Positions 7,898 through 15,680 of a stretch of DNA of 24,601 nucleotides are shown in pieces. The notes under the pieces were generated by a model, which was given only the letters and a program-made list of their open reading frames with translations, was not told where the DNA came from and searched no databases. Numbering within the stretch: position 1 is the first letter of the stretch; each line of letters starts with the position of its first letter. The DNA comes from Chloroflexi bacterium RBG_16_72_14 (GTDB taxonomy: Bacteria; Chloroflexota; Limnocylindria; Limnocylindrales; CSP1-4), in NCBI GenBank assembly GCA_001797035.1, contig MGOE01000008.1, forward strand, positions 416-25,016. The letters run 5' to 3'. Position numbers and translations under genes: made by a program.

Positions 7898-9379
7898 GTG
7901 ACCCTCGTCGACAATCCCTTGGTCAGGAGCGCGTTGCACCGCGGAGCCACCGGCGAGGACAGAGGACCGGCCAGCGGGCCATTGCGTGTCCATCGCGCGA
8001 ACCCGCGCTACTTCGCCGATCCGGACGGCAACGCGGTCCTGCTGACCGGCTCGCACACCTGGACGGTGCTGCAGGACGCTGGACGCTCGTTTCCGCCCGA
8101 CCCGTTCGACTGGTCAACGTGGCTCGCCCGACTCGCCGCCCTCGGGCACAGCTGCTTCCGCATGTGGGCATGGGAGCAGGCCACATGGGTTGCGCACGAT
8201 CCCGGCGAGTTCGTGTTCGACCCGCTCCCGTGGGCGCGGACCGGACCGGGGAACGCGCTCGATGGACGCCCGCTGTTCGACCTCGATCAATTCGACGAGC
8301 GATATTTCTCGCGCCTGCGTGCGCGCGTCGCCGACGCTGGGCATGTCGGCATCTACGTGGTGGTGATGCTGTTCCAGGGCTGGAGCGTGGAGTGGAAGCA
8401 GTTTGCGCTCGCTCCGGGCCGCAACCCGTGGCTGGGTCACCCGTTCAACCGGTCGAACAACCGCAATGGCTTCGATGGCGACCCCGCGGGCACCGGCGAG
8501 GGGCTCGCCACCCACACCCTGCGTCTGCCAGCCGTGGCGGAGCGCCAGCGCGCGTACGTGGACCGCGTCGTCGCGACAGTCGGCGACCTGCCCAACGTCC
8601 TGTACGAGGTCTCCAACGAGGACCAGGCGACGGCCGAGGACGACGCCTGGCAGGACGAGGTCCTTGGCTGGATCGCGAACGCGGAGAGAACGCGCGGATT
8701 CGCCACCCATCCTCGCCTCCGAACGGTCCAGTGGCCATCGCCGGCGTCCCACGCCTCGCTTCTCGCAAGCCCCGCCGAAGCCGTGTCGTTCACGTCGCCA
8801 GGGAATCATGGCACCGGACTCGAGGACTATTGCGGCGACCCCCCCGCAGCCGACGGCCGAAAGGTCAGCCTGCTCGACACCGATCATCTCTGGGGTGTGG
8901 GCGGGGATGCGGGCTGGGTCTGGCGGGCGGCCCTGCGCGGGCACAATCCGCTGTTCATGGATCCCTTTGAGGGGGACTTCGTGGCCCACGGGCACTTCGG
9001 CACTGATGCCCGTGAGGCGATGGGGGTGGCGCGCGCGCTGCTCGAGGGTCTTGGCCTGGATCGCCTGGTGCCCGCACCGGAGCGGGCGTCATCGCGGTTC
9101 GCGCTCGCCGACGCTGATCTCGCGACGATCGTCGCCCTGGTACCGGACCGAGACGCGATCACCGTCGACGTCGGCACCAACTCGCGATACCGGCTTCGCT
9201 GGGTCCACAAGACCTCCGGACTGGGTCATGCCGCGGGCCATGTCACGGGGCCACTCGTGCGGCTCGCGCCGCCCTGGACGGCCGGCACCATTGCCGTGCT
9301 CGAGTGCGACGAACCTGCTTCCGACACGAGCGCCGAGATCGCCTCCACGCCGAAGACGGTCTCGAGGTCCAGTTCGTAG
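7898..9379 (+). CDS. Glycosidase-like TIM-barrel protein (DUF4038/GH5-like)
   Basis: A 493-residue protein without a signal peptide. The start is GTG 7898, with AAGGAGGAGG at 7886-7895 and the promoter just upstream. Residues 29-60 (HRANPRYFADPDG, then LLTGSHTW) match the first strand of DUF4038-type and related glycoside hydrolase-like barrels. MWAWEQ and the NVLYEVSNED segment (Asn240-Glu241) look like the Asn-Glu acid/base strand of clan A hydrolases. Residues 327-330 (DTDH) near a later strand may supply the second catalytic group. A beta-rich C-terminal domain seems to end around VLECDEP. The last 20 or so residues are antisense to the DUF4432 relic and look like read-through. It is transcribed divergently from the corrinoid operon under operator O2. 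A cytoplasmic oligosaccharide or glycoside hydrolase is likely; the substrate is unknown. Confidence 0.78.
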   Translation: MTLVDNPLVRSALHRGATGEDRGPASGPLRVHRANPRYFADPDGNAVLLTGSHTWTVLQDAGRSFPPDPFDWSTWLARLAALGHSCFRMWAWEQATWVAHDPGEFVFDPLPWARTGPGNALDGRPLFDLDQFDERYFSRLRARVADAGHVGIYVVVMLFQGWSVEWKQFALAPGRNPWLGHPFNRSNNRNGFDGDPAGTGEGLATHTLRLPAVAERQRAYVDRVVATVGDLPNVLYEVSNEDQATAEDDAWQDEVLGWIANAERTRGFATHPRLRTVQWPSPASHASLLASPAEAVSFTSPGNHGTGLEDYCGDPPAADGRKVSLLDTDHLWGVGGDAGWVWRAALRGHNPLFMDPFEGDFVAHGHFGTDAREAMGVARALLEGLGLDRLVPAPERASSRFALADADLATIVALVPDRDAITVDVGTNSRYRLRWVHKTSGLGHAAGHVTGPLVRLAPPWTAGTIAVLECDEPASDTSAEIASTPKTVSRSSS

Positions 9380-9552
9380 GACCCGACCTCGCCGGGCGGG
9401 ATGGTCCGCAGCTCTCCCCGCGCACGCGCGTCCCAGCGTCCGGAGTCGCGATTGGTCGCCGTCGCAAGCCGGATACCGCCCAGCTGGTCGAGGCGGCCAA
9501 GCCGCTTCGCAAGCTCCGACCTTCCGAGCTCGGATCCGAACAGGTTCGACAT
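9226..9552 (-). pseudogene. DUF4432 (aldose 1-epimerase-like) relic with internal in-frame deletion
   Basis: The start is convincing: ATG 9552 with AGGAGG 8 bases upstream, then MSNLFGSELGRSELAKR and LGRLDQLGGIR, the normal N-terminus of DUF4432 proteins. Directly after GIRL the frame reads ATNRDSGRWDARARGELR, TIPPGEVGSYELDLE and VFGVEAI, which resembles the normal C-terminus of the same family. About 270 central codons, including the sugar-binding barrel, are missing, and the two ends are joined in frame near 9455-9465. The natural stop also seems lost, and the frame runs on to 9226 antisense to the glycosidase-like gene. A full-length member has about 350 residues. It lies after the cyclodeaminase gene at the end of the minus operon and was probably once a functional sugar epimerase of that operon. 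Family recognition is from memory of its termini. Confidence 0.6.
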
Positions 9553-9658
9553 CCTCGGTCCCTCCTGTTGCCGTCACCACCGGGCGCCGACGGCGATCGC
9601 CCTGGCCGGGTAGCGCCGAAGGACCACATGACGGCGGGCCGCACCAGGATCCGGTCTG

Positions 9659-10678
9659 CTAGAGCTCGAGCACGACTCCAAGTCCGCGCGCTTCGGCGGC
9701 GCGCAGGACCAACGCGCCGACTGCGACGTCGTCGATGGCCACCCCGAGATTGCAGGCCATCGTCCGCTGGGCGGGATCTGTCCGCCCGGGATGCGCTCCG
9801 GTGACGAGCTGGCCGAGGTCGGCGGCGATGGGCGGGATCGCGCGGAAGTACCCGAGCGCGCGGAAGTGGTCGAGTTGCGGGACGTCGTCGGTCGTGAACA
9901 GGTCGAGCACAGCGAGAGCCGCCGGATGCCAGTAGCTGTCGAAGTCGACAGCCGTCGCGAACGCGCCCTTGGCCAGCCACCCGGCGCGGATGGTGGCATG
10001 TGGCTCGTGCAGGATCGGACCGGCCGTGACAATGACGTCTGCCCCGCGAACAGCGTCCTCGGGCGTTGCCGCCACGATCCCCCGCAGTCCGTGCTCCTCG
10101 CCGGCCGCTGCGAGCGCAGCCGCCCTGGACGTGTCCGGGTCGAAGGCGTGGACCGTCGTGAGCGACGGGAGCACACGATGGAGCGCGTCGAGGTGGGCAA
10201 ATCCCTGCACCCCGCAGCCAAGCACCGCCAGGCGGTCGCTGTCAGCCCGTGCGAGGTAGCGCGCTGACACCGCCGACGCAGCCGCGGTCCGCGCGGCCGT
10301 GATCCAGGTGGCGTCCATGACGCATGTTGGTATCCCCGTAGCCGGATCGTTGAGGATGAGTAGCCCGTTGATGTAGGGCACCCCACGGCCCTGGTTCTCG
10401 GGATAGCCGGCGATCCACTTGACGCCAACTGCCTGCAGCTCGGGGATGCTGGCCGGCATGGCGTGGATGAAGCTGTCCGGGCTTCCGGGATGCACAGCCG
10501 TCTTCGCGGGCAGCTCCACGTTCCCCTGGCCCTTGCACCGGAAGGCCGCCTCCACGGCGGCGATGACCTCGGCCATCGAGACGCCAACGTTCACGACGTC
10601 GGAACGGCTGAGGTACCTGATCGTGGCGGCATTGCCATCCCCGGCGAGAGGCGTATGTGTGTTGCCTTCGAGCGTCAT
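9659..10678 (-). CDS. Ornithine cyclodeaminase/mu-crystallin family protein
   Basis: A 339-residue NAD(P)-binding protein of the ornithine cyclodeaminase/mu-crystallin family, normal in length. The N-terminal substrate domain shows VELPAKTAVHPG, GVKWIAGYPEN, and the ARTAAASAVSARYLAR helix that follows the conserved Arg. The Rossmann domain carries LGCGVQGFAHL (GxGxQ). AVDFDSYW and RTMACNLGVAIDD follow, as in the family. Members include ornithine cyclodeaminase, alanine dehydrogenase and ketimine (pyrroline-2-carboxylate) reductases, so it acts on an alpha-amino or alpha-imino acid. A ketimine reductase would suit breakdown of a proline-type betaine, but that is conjecture. The start is ATG 10678, with a modest TGAGG site. 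It is in the minus operon, 91 bp after the FAH-family gene; I see no promoter or operator in that gap. Confidence 0.88.
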   Translation of the reverse strand: MTLEGNTHTPLAGDGNAATIRYLSRSDVVNVGVSMAEVIAAVEAAFRCKGQGNVELPAKTAVHPGSPDSFIHAMPASIPELQAVGVKWIAGYPENQGRGVPYINGLLILNDPATGIPTCVMDATWITAARTAAASAVSARYLARADSDRLAVLGCGVQGFAHLDALHRVLPSLTTVHAFDPDTSRAAALAAAGEEHGLRGIVAATPEDAVRGADVIVTAGPILHEPHATIRAGWLAKGAFATAVDFDSYWHPAALAVLDLFTTDDVPQLDHFRALGYFRAIPPIAADLGQLVTGAHPGRTDPAQRTMACNLGVAIDDVAVGALVLRAAEARGLGVVLEL

Positions 10679-10769
10679 GGCCTCATTCGCTACTGGGACC
10701 CAGGTCCGGCCGCGTGACGCGGATCGGGTGCCCCCCGTGCCCGACGACCCACGCCATCACGAGCGCTGA

Positions 10770-11702
10770 TCAAACAGGCAACCGGCCGACTTCGGACACC
10801 TGATGCGTCCGGGCGGTTCCCTGGACGACGCGGTTCTCGATGTGACCGATGCCAGTCGCGGTGCAGCGGACGATGTCGCCCGGCTGCAGGAACCGCGGCG
10901 GCGACATGAATGTGCCACACCCTGCCGGAGTACCGGTGCTGAGGATGTCGCCCGGATCCAGCCGGATGATGGAGCTGAGCCACTCGATCGCGACATCCGG
11001 CAGGTTGAGCTGATCGGAGATCAACTCGCTCTGACGAAGCTCTCCGTTGACATACGCCTCGATTCGGACCTGGCGGATGTCCGGGATCTCGTCCCGGGTC
11101 ACGATGCAGGGACCCATGGGGCAGAACGTGTCGAAGTTCTTGCCCAGATCGCGCTGCCCGAAATGGAACTGGACGCTTCGCGATCCGGCGTCGTTGATGA
11201 TCGTGTAGCCGAAGACGTGGTCATACGCGTCCTCTCGGCGAACGTTCTTGGCGGTCTTGCCCATGACCACGCCGAACTCGACCTCGTAGTCGACCGCGAA
11301 GCCCGACTCCTCGGCGAACTTGGCCTTGCTGCCGGGTCCACGCTTGATGACGTCGTCCGCGGGCGGGATCACGATGTCGTCATATGGCCCGGTGACCGAA
11401 CTGGTGAGCTTGATGAAGTCCCATTGAGGCTCACCGGCCGGCACCCAGTCCGGATCCTCCTGCCCGTGCCCGAGGTAGTTGGCGCCCGAGCCGAAGATCT
11501 TGCCTGAGTTCGTGATGGGAGCGAGGAGCTTGTCGTACCGGATCGGACGCCCGGTCGCCAGTGACTGGCGCGCCTGGTCAAGCGCGTGCTCTCCATCACT
11601 GATGAACGTGAGCATGTCGGCATAGCCGGTAGCGATGACTTCCTCCCCTCGAAGGACGCCGACGCCCTGCCGGTCACCGTCGAGATACTGGACGAGTCGC
11701 AT
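10770..11702 (-). CDS. Fumarylacetoacetate hydrolase (FAH) family protein
   Basis: A 310-residue FAH-fold enzyme. The start is ATG 11702, with GAGGAG just upstream; the frame extends to 11882 but that stretch overlaps the MBL gene. An N-terminal cap (MRLVQYLDGDRQGVGV) precedes the hydrolase domain. NYLGH (His79) is the catalytic His position. The metal ligands are Glu140 and Glu142 in DYEVEFGVVMG and Asp171 in TIINDAGSRS. The late STGTPAGCG motif is also typical. The family cleaves C-C bonds in acylpyruvates or dehydrates/hydrolyses 2-keto-3-deoxy sugar acids in non-phosphorylative sugar pathways. With two dehydrogenase-type genes and a transaldolase-like gene in the same operon, a sugar-acid substrate is the better guess. 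The gene starts 10 bp after the MBL gene ends, so translation is probably coupled. Confidence 0.9.
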   Translation of the reverse strand: MRLVQYLDGDRQGVGVLRGEEVIATGYADMLTFISDGEHALDQARQSLATGRPIRYDKLLAPITNSGKIFGSGANYLGHGQEDPDWVPAGEPQWDFIKLTSSVTGPYDDIVIPPADDVIKRGPGSKAKFAEESGFAVDYEVEFGVVMGKTAKNVRREDAYDHVFGYTIINDAGSRSVQFHFGQRDLGKNFDTFCPMGPCIVTRDEIPDIRQVRIEAYVNGELRQSELISDQLNLPDVAIEWLSSIIRLDPGDILSTGTPAGCGTFMSPPRFLQPGDIVRCTATGIGHIENRVVQGTARTHQVSEVGRLPV

Positions 11703-11712
11703 GGCTGTCTCC

Positions 11713-12567
11713 TCACGTGGTTGCGGGAATTGGGCCCGGGGCGACCATGGGCTGATAGGCGCGGTCCCAGGCATCCGACGTCGTGCCCCAGGGCAGTGAC
11801 GCGAACTCGCCGGTCTCCGGCTCGAGCACGATGACGTCGCCAGCGGCCGGCGCGTGGACGATGCGGGAGCCGCTCGTGTCATGCACCGGCACCCGGCGTC
11901 GCAGCTCGTCGACCTCGGGGCCCGGATGCATGTAATGCGTGGCCACGAGGTGCCGGACGCCCAGCCACTCGGCAGCGCGGGCCGCCTCGTCCGGATTCAT
12001 CTCACCCGTGAGGATGTGTCCCGCGCCCGGATCTGGCAGCCCATCGGTCTGCGCGCAGCCGATCAGCCCGACCGTCGGGCGGTACAGCTCGCCAATCAGC
12101 TGGAGACCCGGGAAGATCGCGGTGTCCCCGAAGTGGTAGATGCGGACGCCGGGCTCGGTCTCGACGATGAAGCTGATCGGGACGCCGGCCACGATGCGGC
12201 CGTCCTTCAGGGTGGCGCTCGACCAGTGGTGGCACTCGACCGGCCGGACGACGATCTCGCCGAAGGCGTAACAGACACCCCAGATCAGCGCGCGGACCTG
12301 GTCGAAGGCCACGCCCTCGTCGTACATCTTCTCGGCGACGTCCGCCGGACACGCGATGGGCGCCCCGGTCCGCTTGGCGATCTCGGCTGCATCGCCCATG
12401 TGATCCCACGCGGCATGGCTGACGAGGATCAGGTCGGGTGTCGGGACGGTTTCCGGGGTGTAGGGAGCCACCGGGTTGCCGCGCAGGAACGGCTCCATGA
12501 GGATCCTGAAACGTGGGCCAACCACCTCGAAGCCCGAGGCACCCAGGAACGTCAGCGTCGTGGTCAT
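11713..12567 (-). CDS. MBL-fold (UlaG-like) metal-dependent hydrolase with altered metal motif
   Basis: A 284-residue metallo-beta-lactamase-fold protein resembling UlaG, the L-ascorbate-6-phosphate lactonase, and other small cytoplasmic MBL hydrolases. The usual HxHxDH motif reads HAAWDH (His51 to His56), so the second His is Ala53, while Asp55 and His56 are kept. Further candidate ligands are His113/His114 in VECHHWSS, Asp148 in YHFGDT and His211 in ATHYMHP. Loss of one ligand suggests a mononuclear site or an altered activity rather than a dead protein, because the rest of the fold signature is intact. A lactonase or phosphodiesterase-type hydrolysis of a sugar derivative would fit the operon. 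Its ATG overlaps the stop of the preceding reductase gene by 4 bp (ATGA), pointing to translational coupling. Confidence 0.82.
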   Translation of the reverse strand: MTTTLTFLGASGFEVVGPRFRILMEPFLRGNPVAPYTPETVPTPDLILVSHAAWDHMGDAAEIAKRTGAPIACPADVAEKMYDEGVAFDQVRALIWGVCYAFGEIVVRPVECHHWSSATLKDGRIVAGVPISFIVETEPGVRIYHFGDTAIFPGLQLIGELYRPTVGLIGCAQTDGLPDPGAGHILTGEMNPDEAARAAEWLGVRHLVATHYMHPGPEVDELRRRVPVHDTSGSRIVHAPAAGDVIVLEPETGEFASLPWGTTSDAWDRAYQPMVAPGPIPATT

Positions 12568-13502
12568 GCTTCACCCAGTGCAATGGCCTGCTCGAGGCCC
12601 TTGACGAGATTGAATACCGCCCGGTTGAGGGGCGAGGGAACGCCGTAACGCTCGGCGTAGCGAATGGCGGCGCCGTTGATGGTGTCGATCTCGGTTCGCC
12701 GGTGCGCCAGGACATCTCCGAGCATCGAGGCGCGTCCTCCGGCGGTGGCAAACAGCTCGTGCTGGAAGGCGACCCGCTCCTCGGGATCGAGCTCGATCCC
12801 GGCGGCCTTGGCGATCTTGCATGTCTCGCGTGTCAGGTCGTCGATCACGGCGAATGGGAGTGCCTGGTCCCGCAGCACGTCCGTCCGCAGGCGTGTCAGC
12901 GCCGCAACAGGGAGCGAGCCGCAGTTGAGCACGAACTTTGACCACTGTGCGGTTCGAATCTCGAGCTCCGGGAGCACCTCGACTGGGAAGTCGTCCCGCC
13001 GGAAGGCAGTCGCCGCCGTCTCGGCTGCTGCCGTTCCCTCGCCGCTCGATGGACCCAGGCTCGTATCGCGGACGCCCGTGTGCGAGTAGTGGGCGGTATC
13101 GACCGTGATGACCGTGTGGACCGACATCCCGATCAGCACCTGGTTGCCCGGATAGGCCTCGCGCAGGACTTCCTCGTTGCCCAGCCCGTTCTGCAGCGTG
13201 AGCAGGATGGTGTCGGGGCCAACGATCGGGCGAGCCGCCTCCGCCGCGGCTGCGGTGGCCCAGCCTTTCGTCTGGAACAGGAGCACGTCTGCCGTCAGGC
13301 CTATGGACGCCGGATCGGTCGTGGCCGGCACCTTGACGGCGTCCTGCCGGCCATCGCGGCGGTCGATCAGCAGCCCGCGCTCGTTGATGGCGTCGACGAT
13401 CGCGGGCACGGCGTCGACGAACCAGACGTCGTGGCCGTTCTCGTGGGCCGCGGCACCGTAGATCGATCCCATCTGTCCGGCGCCCATCACCACGACCTTC
13501 AT
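12564..13502 (-). CDS. Ketopantoate reductase (ApbA/PanE)-family oxidoreductase
   Basis: A 312-residue protein of the 2-dehydropantoate 2-reductase family. The N-terminal NADP-binding loop is GAGQMGS (7-13). QTKGWAT and LTLQNGLGNEE follow. The helical C-terminal domain has WSKFVLNCGSLPVAALT, with Lys189 and Asn193 at the catalytic Lys and Asn positions, and ASMLGDVLAHRRTEIDTING. A true pantothenate enzyme is less likely here than a paralogue reducing or oxidising a branched 2-keto acid or hydroxy acid, because the gene lies inside a catabolic operon. D-apiose-derived acids are branched, which is suggestive but unproven. It begins 54 bp after the SDR gene, with only a weak ribosome binding site, and overlaps the MBL gene by 4 bp. 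Confidence 0.88.
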   Translation of the reverse strand: MKVVVMGAGQMGSIYGAAAHENGHDVWFVDAVPAIVDAINERGLLIDRRDGRQDAVKVPATTDPASIGLTADVLLFQTKGWATAAAAEAARPIVGPDTILLTLQNGLGNEEVLREAYPGNQVLIGMSVHTVITVDTAHYSHTGVRDTSLGPSSGEGTAAAETAATAFRRDDFPVEVLPELEIRTAQWSKFVLNCGSLPVAALTRLRTDVLRDQALPFAVIDDLTRETCKIAKAAGIELDPEERVAFQHELFATAGGRASMLGDVLAHRRTEIDTINGAAIRYAERYGVPSPLNRAVFNLVKGLEQAIALGEA

Positions 13503-13556
13503 GGTCTCCGCTCATTCCTTTCCGTGCGTCGACCCGCCGCGGAGGCGGGTGTGACG

Positions 13557-14339
13557 TCAGCACATCGAGATCTGGCCACCGTCGATGACAAAGAAGGCAC
13601 CCGTCGTGTAGGACGCCTCGTCGGACGCGAGCCACACATAGATGCCGGCCACCTCATCTGGGCGCCCCGCACGCTTCATCGGGATCTTCGCCTCCGCCTC
13701 GGCCCGGGCACCGGGAAGGGCGAAGAAGCCCGCATTGATCGGCGTGTCGATCATCCCCGGGATCACGCAGTTCACCCGGATACCCTCGGGGGCGAGCTCG
13801 GTCGCGCACACGCGGACCATGCCGTGCGTGCCAGCCTTGCTCGAGCTGTACGCGAACTCCCCAAGCGCGTGACCGCGGATCGCCGTGGGCGATCCGGTGA
13901 TGATCATCGAGCCGCCCTGGTTTCGTAGCAGGGCCCGGGTCCCGTGCTTGAGCGTGAGGAACATCCCCGTGAGATTCGCGTCGATCATGGCCTGCCACGC
14001 CGCAACCTCAACCCGATCGACTCGATCGTCCCCGCGGCCGCCGTACAGCTCGATGCCCGCGACTCCGACGATGGTGTCCAGGCCGCCGAGGTGACGCTCG
14101 GCAGACAGGATCGCAGCCTCGATCTCGGCCTCTCGTGTCACGTCGGCCGGCAAGACGATGGCGGTCCCTCCGGACGCCGTGATCTGCGCAGCCGCCTCCC
14201 GGAGTGGTTCCTCTCGCCGACCGACGAGCCCAACGCCGGCGCCCTCGTTCCCGAAGGCGATCGCGACGGACCGCCCGATCCCCGTGCCGGCTCCGGTCAC
14301 GATCGCGCGTCGCCCGGCCAGTCGCCCACCGTCACCCAT
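13557..14339 (-). CDS. SDR-family NAD(P)-dependent oxidoreductase
   Basis: A complete 260-residue classical SDR. The cofactor loop TGAGTGIG lies at 15-22, ADVT at 65-68, GVAG in place of NNAG at 92-95, the helix Asn at 122, Ser150 in IITGS, and Tyr164 and Lys168 in YSSSK. IRVNCVIPGMIDTP and YTTGAFFVIDGG close the domain. The Arg-rich end of strand 2 (VGRREE) suggests NADP could be used. The start is ATG 14339, with AAGGAGG upstream. It is second in the minus operon, 26 bp after the transaldolase-like gene. It probably interconverts a sugar, polyol or hydroxy acid with its oxo form; the substrate is unknown. Confidence 0.93.
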   Translation of the reverse strand: MGDGGRLAGRRAIVTGAGTGIGRSVAIAFGNEGAGVGLVGRREEPLREAAAQITASGGTAIVLPADVTREAEIEAAILSAERHLGGLDTIVGVAGIELYGGRGDDRVDRVEVAAWQAMIDANLTGMFLTLKHGTRALLRNQGGSMIITGSPTAIRGHALGEFAYSSSKAGTHGMVRVCATELAPEGIRVNCVIPGMIDTPINAGFFALPGARAEAEAKIPMKRAGRPDEVAGIYVWLASDEASYTTGAFFVIDGGQISMC

Positions 14340-14365
14340 CGGTCACCCTCCTTCACAGGCGCGAA

Positions 14366-15418
14366 TCAGGCCTGTGTCCCAGATGCCCTGCGTTCGGCGG
14401 CAATCATCTCCAGGACGGCGTTCCAGCCGGATCTGAATGCGTCGCGGAAGTGCTGGACCGGCCCGAACGCCGCGAAGTCGCCAACGTCCAGCCCGGCAGG
14501 ATCGAGTGCGGCCCGCAGTTCCGGGAACGCGTCGAGGAGCGCACGCTCGAGCGCTGGCTCAACAGGATCCTCGATCGTGGCCACGGCTGCGAGACCCGAT
14601 CGCAGCAGCTCGTCAGCCGTGCTCCAGTTGATGGTTGCGGCCATGCTCCCACCGACAAGGCCCGTGAAGTCAAGGCGGATCCGCGCGCCACCGAACAGCA
14701 GCGTGACCGGGTACTCGCGCTCTCGAATCAGGGCGAAGCATCGCCTCGAGAGCAGGACGCCAGCCATCTCCATGGCCTCGACCGAGATGTCGAGACCATC
14801 TCGGGATGCGACCTTCTTGAGATGGTCGCCGAGGATCCCGGTGATCGGGCTCGCGAAGAACGGGGGCCGGATGCCGGTGCGTCCCGTGATCGTTCGCCAA
14901 CGTTCGCAGACCTCGATGAGTTGCGCGAGGCTGAACACCTCCGTGACGATGACCGGCGTCCCGTCCGCGACCAACTGCTCGAACGCCGCCAAGCCCGGTG
15001 CGGTCGCTGGGATCTTGGGGGCAACGTTGGGCGCCACGCCACGTCCAACCTGAGCCTCATGCAGGATCACCTGGCCGTCGGTATCGAGTTCCGGCGCGCC
15101 CTGAATGGAGACGAACCCCTCCTGACCACCCGATCGCTCGTAGACAGGCAGGAAGCGTCGGGCGATCCGGCCGACCAGCCGCTGCTGGACGAGGTCGGCG
15201 ACGACGTGGTCGTCCTCGCTGGAGGCAAGACAAGCCCGGACGACCGGGAGGATCTCACCGGGAGCGCGCCGGGCGAGGTTGCCGCCGTACGCCGGGTTGG
15301 TCGTGCAGCCCATCGCTCCGTTGGCGAGCGCGAGGTCGATCTCTTCCATCGTCGGGTTGTTTACCCAGAACCTGGTGCCAGTCATTGAGCGCACGCGGTC
15401 GAAGTACGTCTCGGACAT
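14366..15418 (-). CDS. Transaldolase-family protein
   Basis: A 350-residue protein that reads as a class I transaldolase-like barrel. FWVNNPTMEEIDLALA and CTTNPAY correspond to the transaldolase first strands (TTNPS-type motif). GFVSIQGAPELDTDG corresponds to the VSLEVDP segment. PKIPATAPGLAAFEQL contains the Schiff-base Lys135 in the KIPAT motif, followed by VIVTEVFSLAQL. After this the sequence drifts from ordinary transaldolases (PPFFASPITGILGDHL onwards), so the donor and acceptor may differ. It should form or break a C-C bond of a keto sugar or related compound. It is the first gene of the minus operon: the ATG at 15418 has AGGAG upstream, and the promoter and operator O3 lie within 85 bp. 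The head position under the GntR-type regulator suggests a pathway-specific aldolase rather than housekeeping transaldolase. Confidence 0.8.
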   Translation of the reverse strand: MSETYFDRVRSMTGTRFWVNNPTMEEIDLALANGAMGCTTNPAYGGNLARRAPGEILPVVRACLASSEDDHVVADLVQQRLVGRIARRFLPVYERSGGQEGFVSIQGAPELDTDGQVILHEAQVGRGVAPNVAPKIPATAPGLAAFEQLVADGTPVIVTEVFSLAQLIEVCERWRTITGRTGIRPPFFASPITGILGDHLKKVASRDGLDISVEAMEMAGVLLSRRCFALIREREYPVTLLFGGARIRLDFTGLVGGSMAATINWSTADELLRSGLAAVATIEDPVEPALERALLDAFPELRAALDPAGLDVGDFAAFGPVQHFRDAFRSGWNAVLEMIAAERRASGTQA

Positions 15419-15443
15419 CCGGATCTCCTGCGCCTGACGGCAG

Positions 15444-15461
15444 TGGTCTACCGGTCAACCT
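15444..15461. promoter_or_regulatory. Operator O3 for the transaldolase/SDR operon
   Basis: TGGTCTACCGGTCAACCT; the minus strand reads AGGTTGACCGGTAGACCA, matching O2 at 16 of 18 positions. It sits just downstream of the predicted start (about 15464) of the minus promoter, the same arrangement as O1. Confidence 0.75.
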
Positions 15462-15470
15462 GTCTTCCAG

Positions 15471-15500
15471 ACCCTACGCTCGATCGGGCGACCTTGTCAA
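15471..15500 (-). promoter_or_regulatory. Promoter of the transaldolase/SDR operon
   Basis: On the minus strand a perfect TTGACA (15500-15495) is followed after 18 bases by TAGGGT (15476-15471). The predicted start is near 15464, with a leader of about 46 bases. Confidence 0.65.
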
Positions 15501-15515
15501 CGCTCCGGGCGCTGC

Positions 15516-15533
15516 TGGTCGACAGGTCGACCA
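15516..15533. promoter_or_regulatory. Operator O4, autoregulatory site of the GntR gene
   Basis: TGGTCGACAGGTCGACCA has two perfect 8-base arms around a 2-base centre. It overlaps the -35 box of the regulator's own promoter at the same offset (operator base 4) as O2 does, which supports autoregulation. Confidence 0.83.
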
Positions 15534-15547
15534 GTTTGCCGTATCCT
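15519..15547 (+). promoter_or_regulatory. Promoter of the GntR-family regulator
   Basis: TCGACA (15519-15524), a 17-base spacer, and TATCCT (15542-15547). The -35 lies inside operator O4. The start site should be near 15554, giving a long leader before the GTG at 15681, or a shorter one if translation begins earlier. Confidence 0.6.
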
Positions 15548-15680
15548 AGCGACCCACTCGGGCGCCGTCGCCGGTCGAGTAGGATTCCGATAGCAAAGGG
15601 AGGTACTTGCCACGTCAGTCGATGCCCGCCGCGATACCCTCGCGCAACTTGAGCCGCTCGACCTCGGGCGGCGCGAGACG

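Noticed and set aside
13532..13550. Hairpin ACCCGCC/GGCGGGT between SDR and reductase genes as a terminator
   Set aside because: There is no T-tract on the transcribed side and the operon appears to continue; a 7-bp GC stem is common by chance here.
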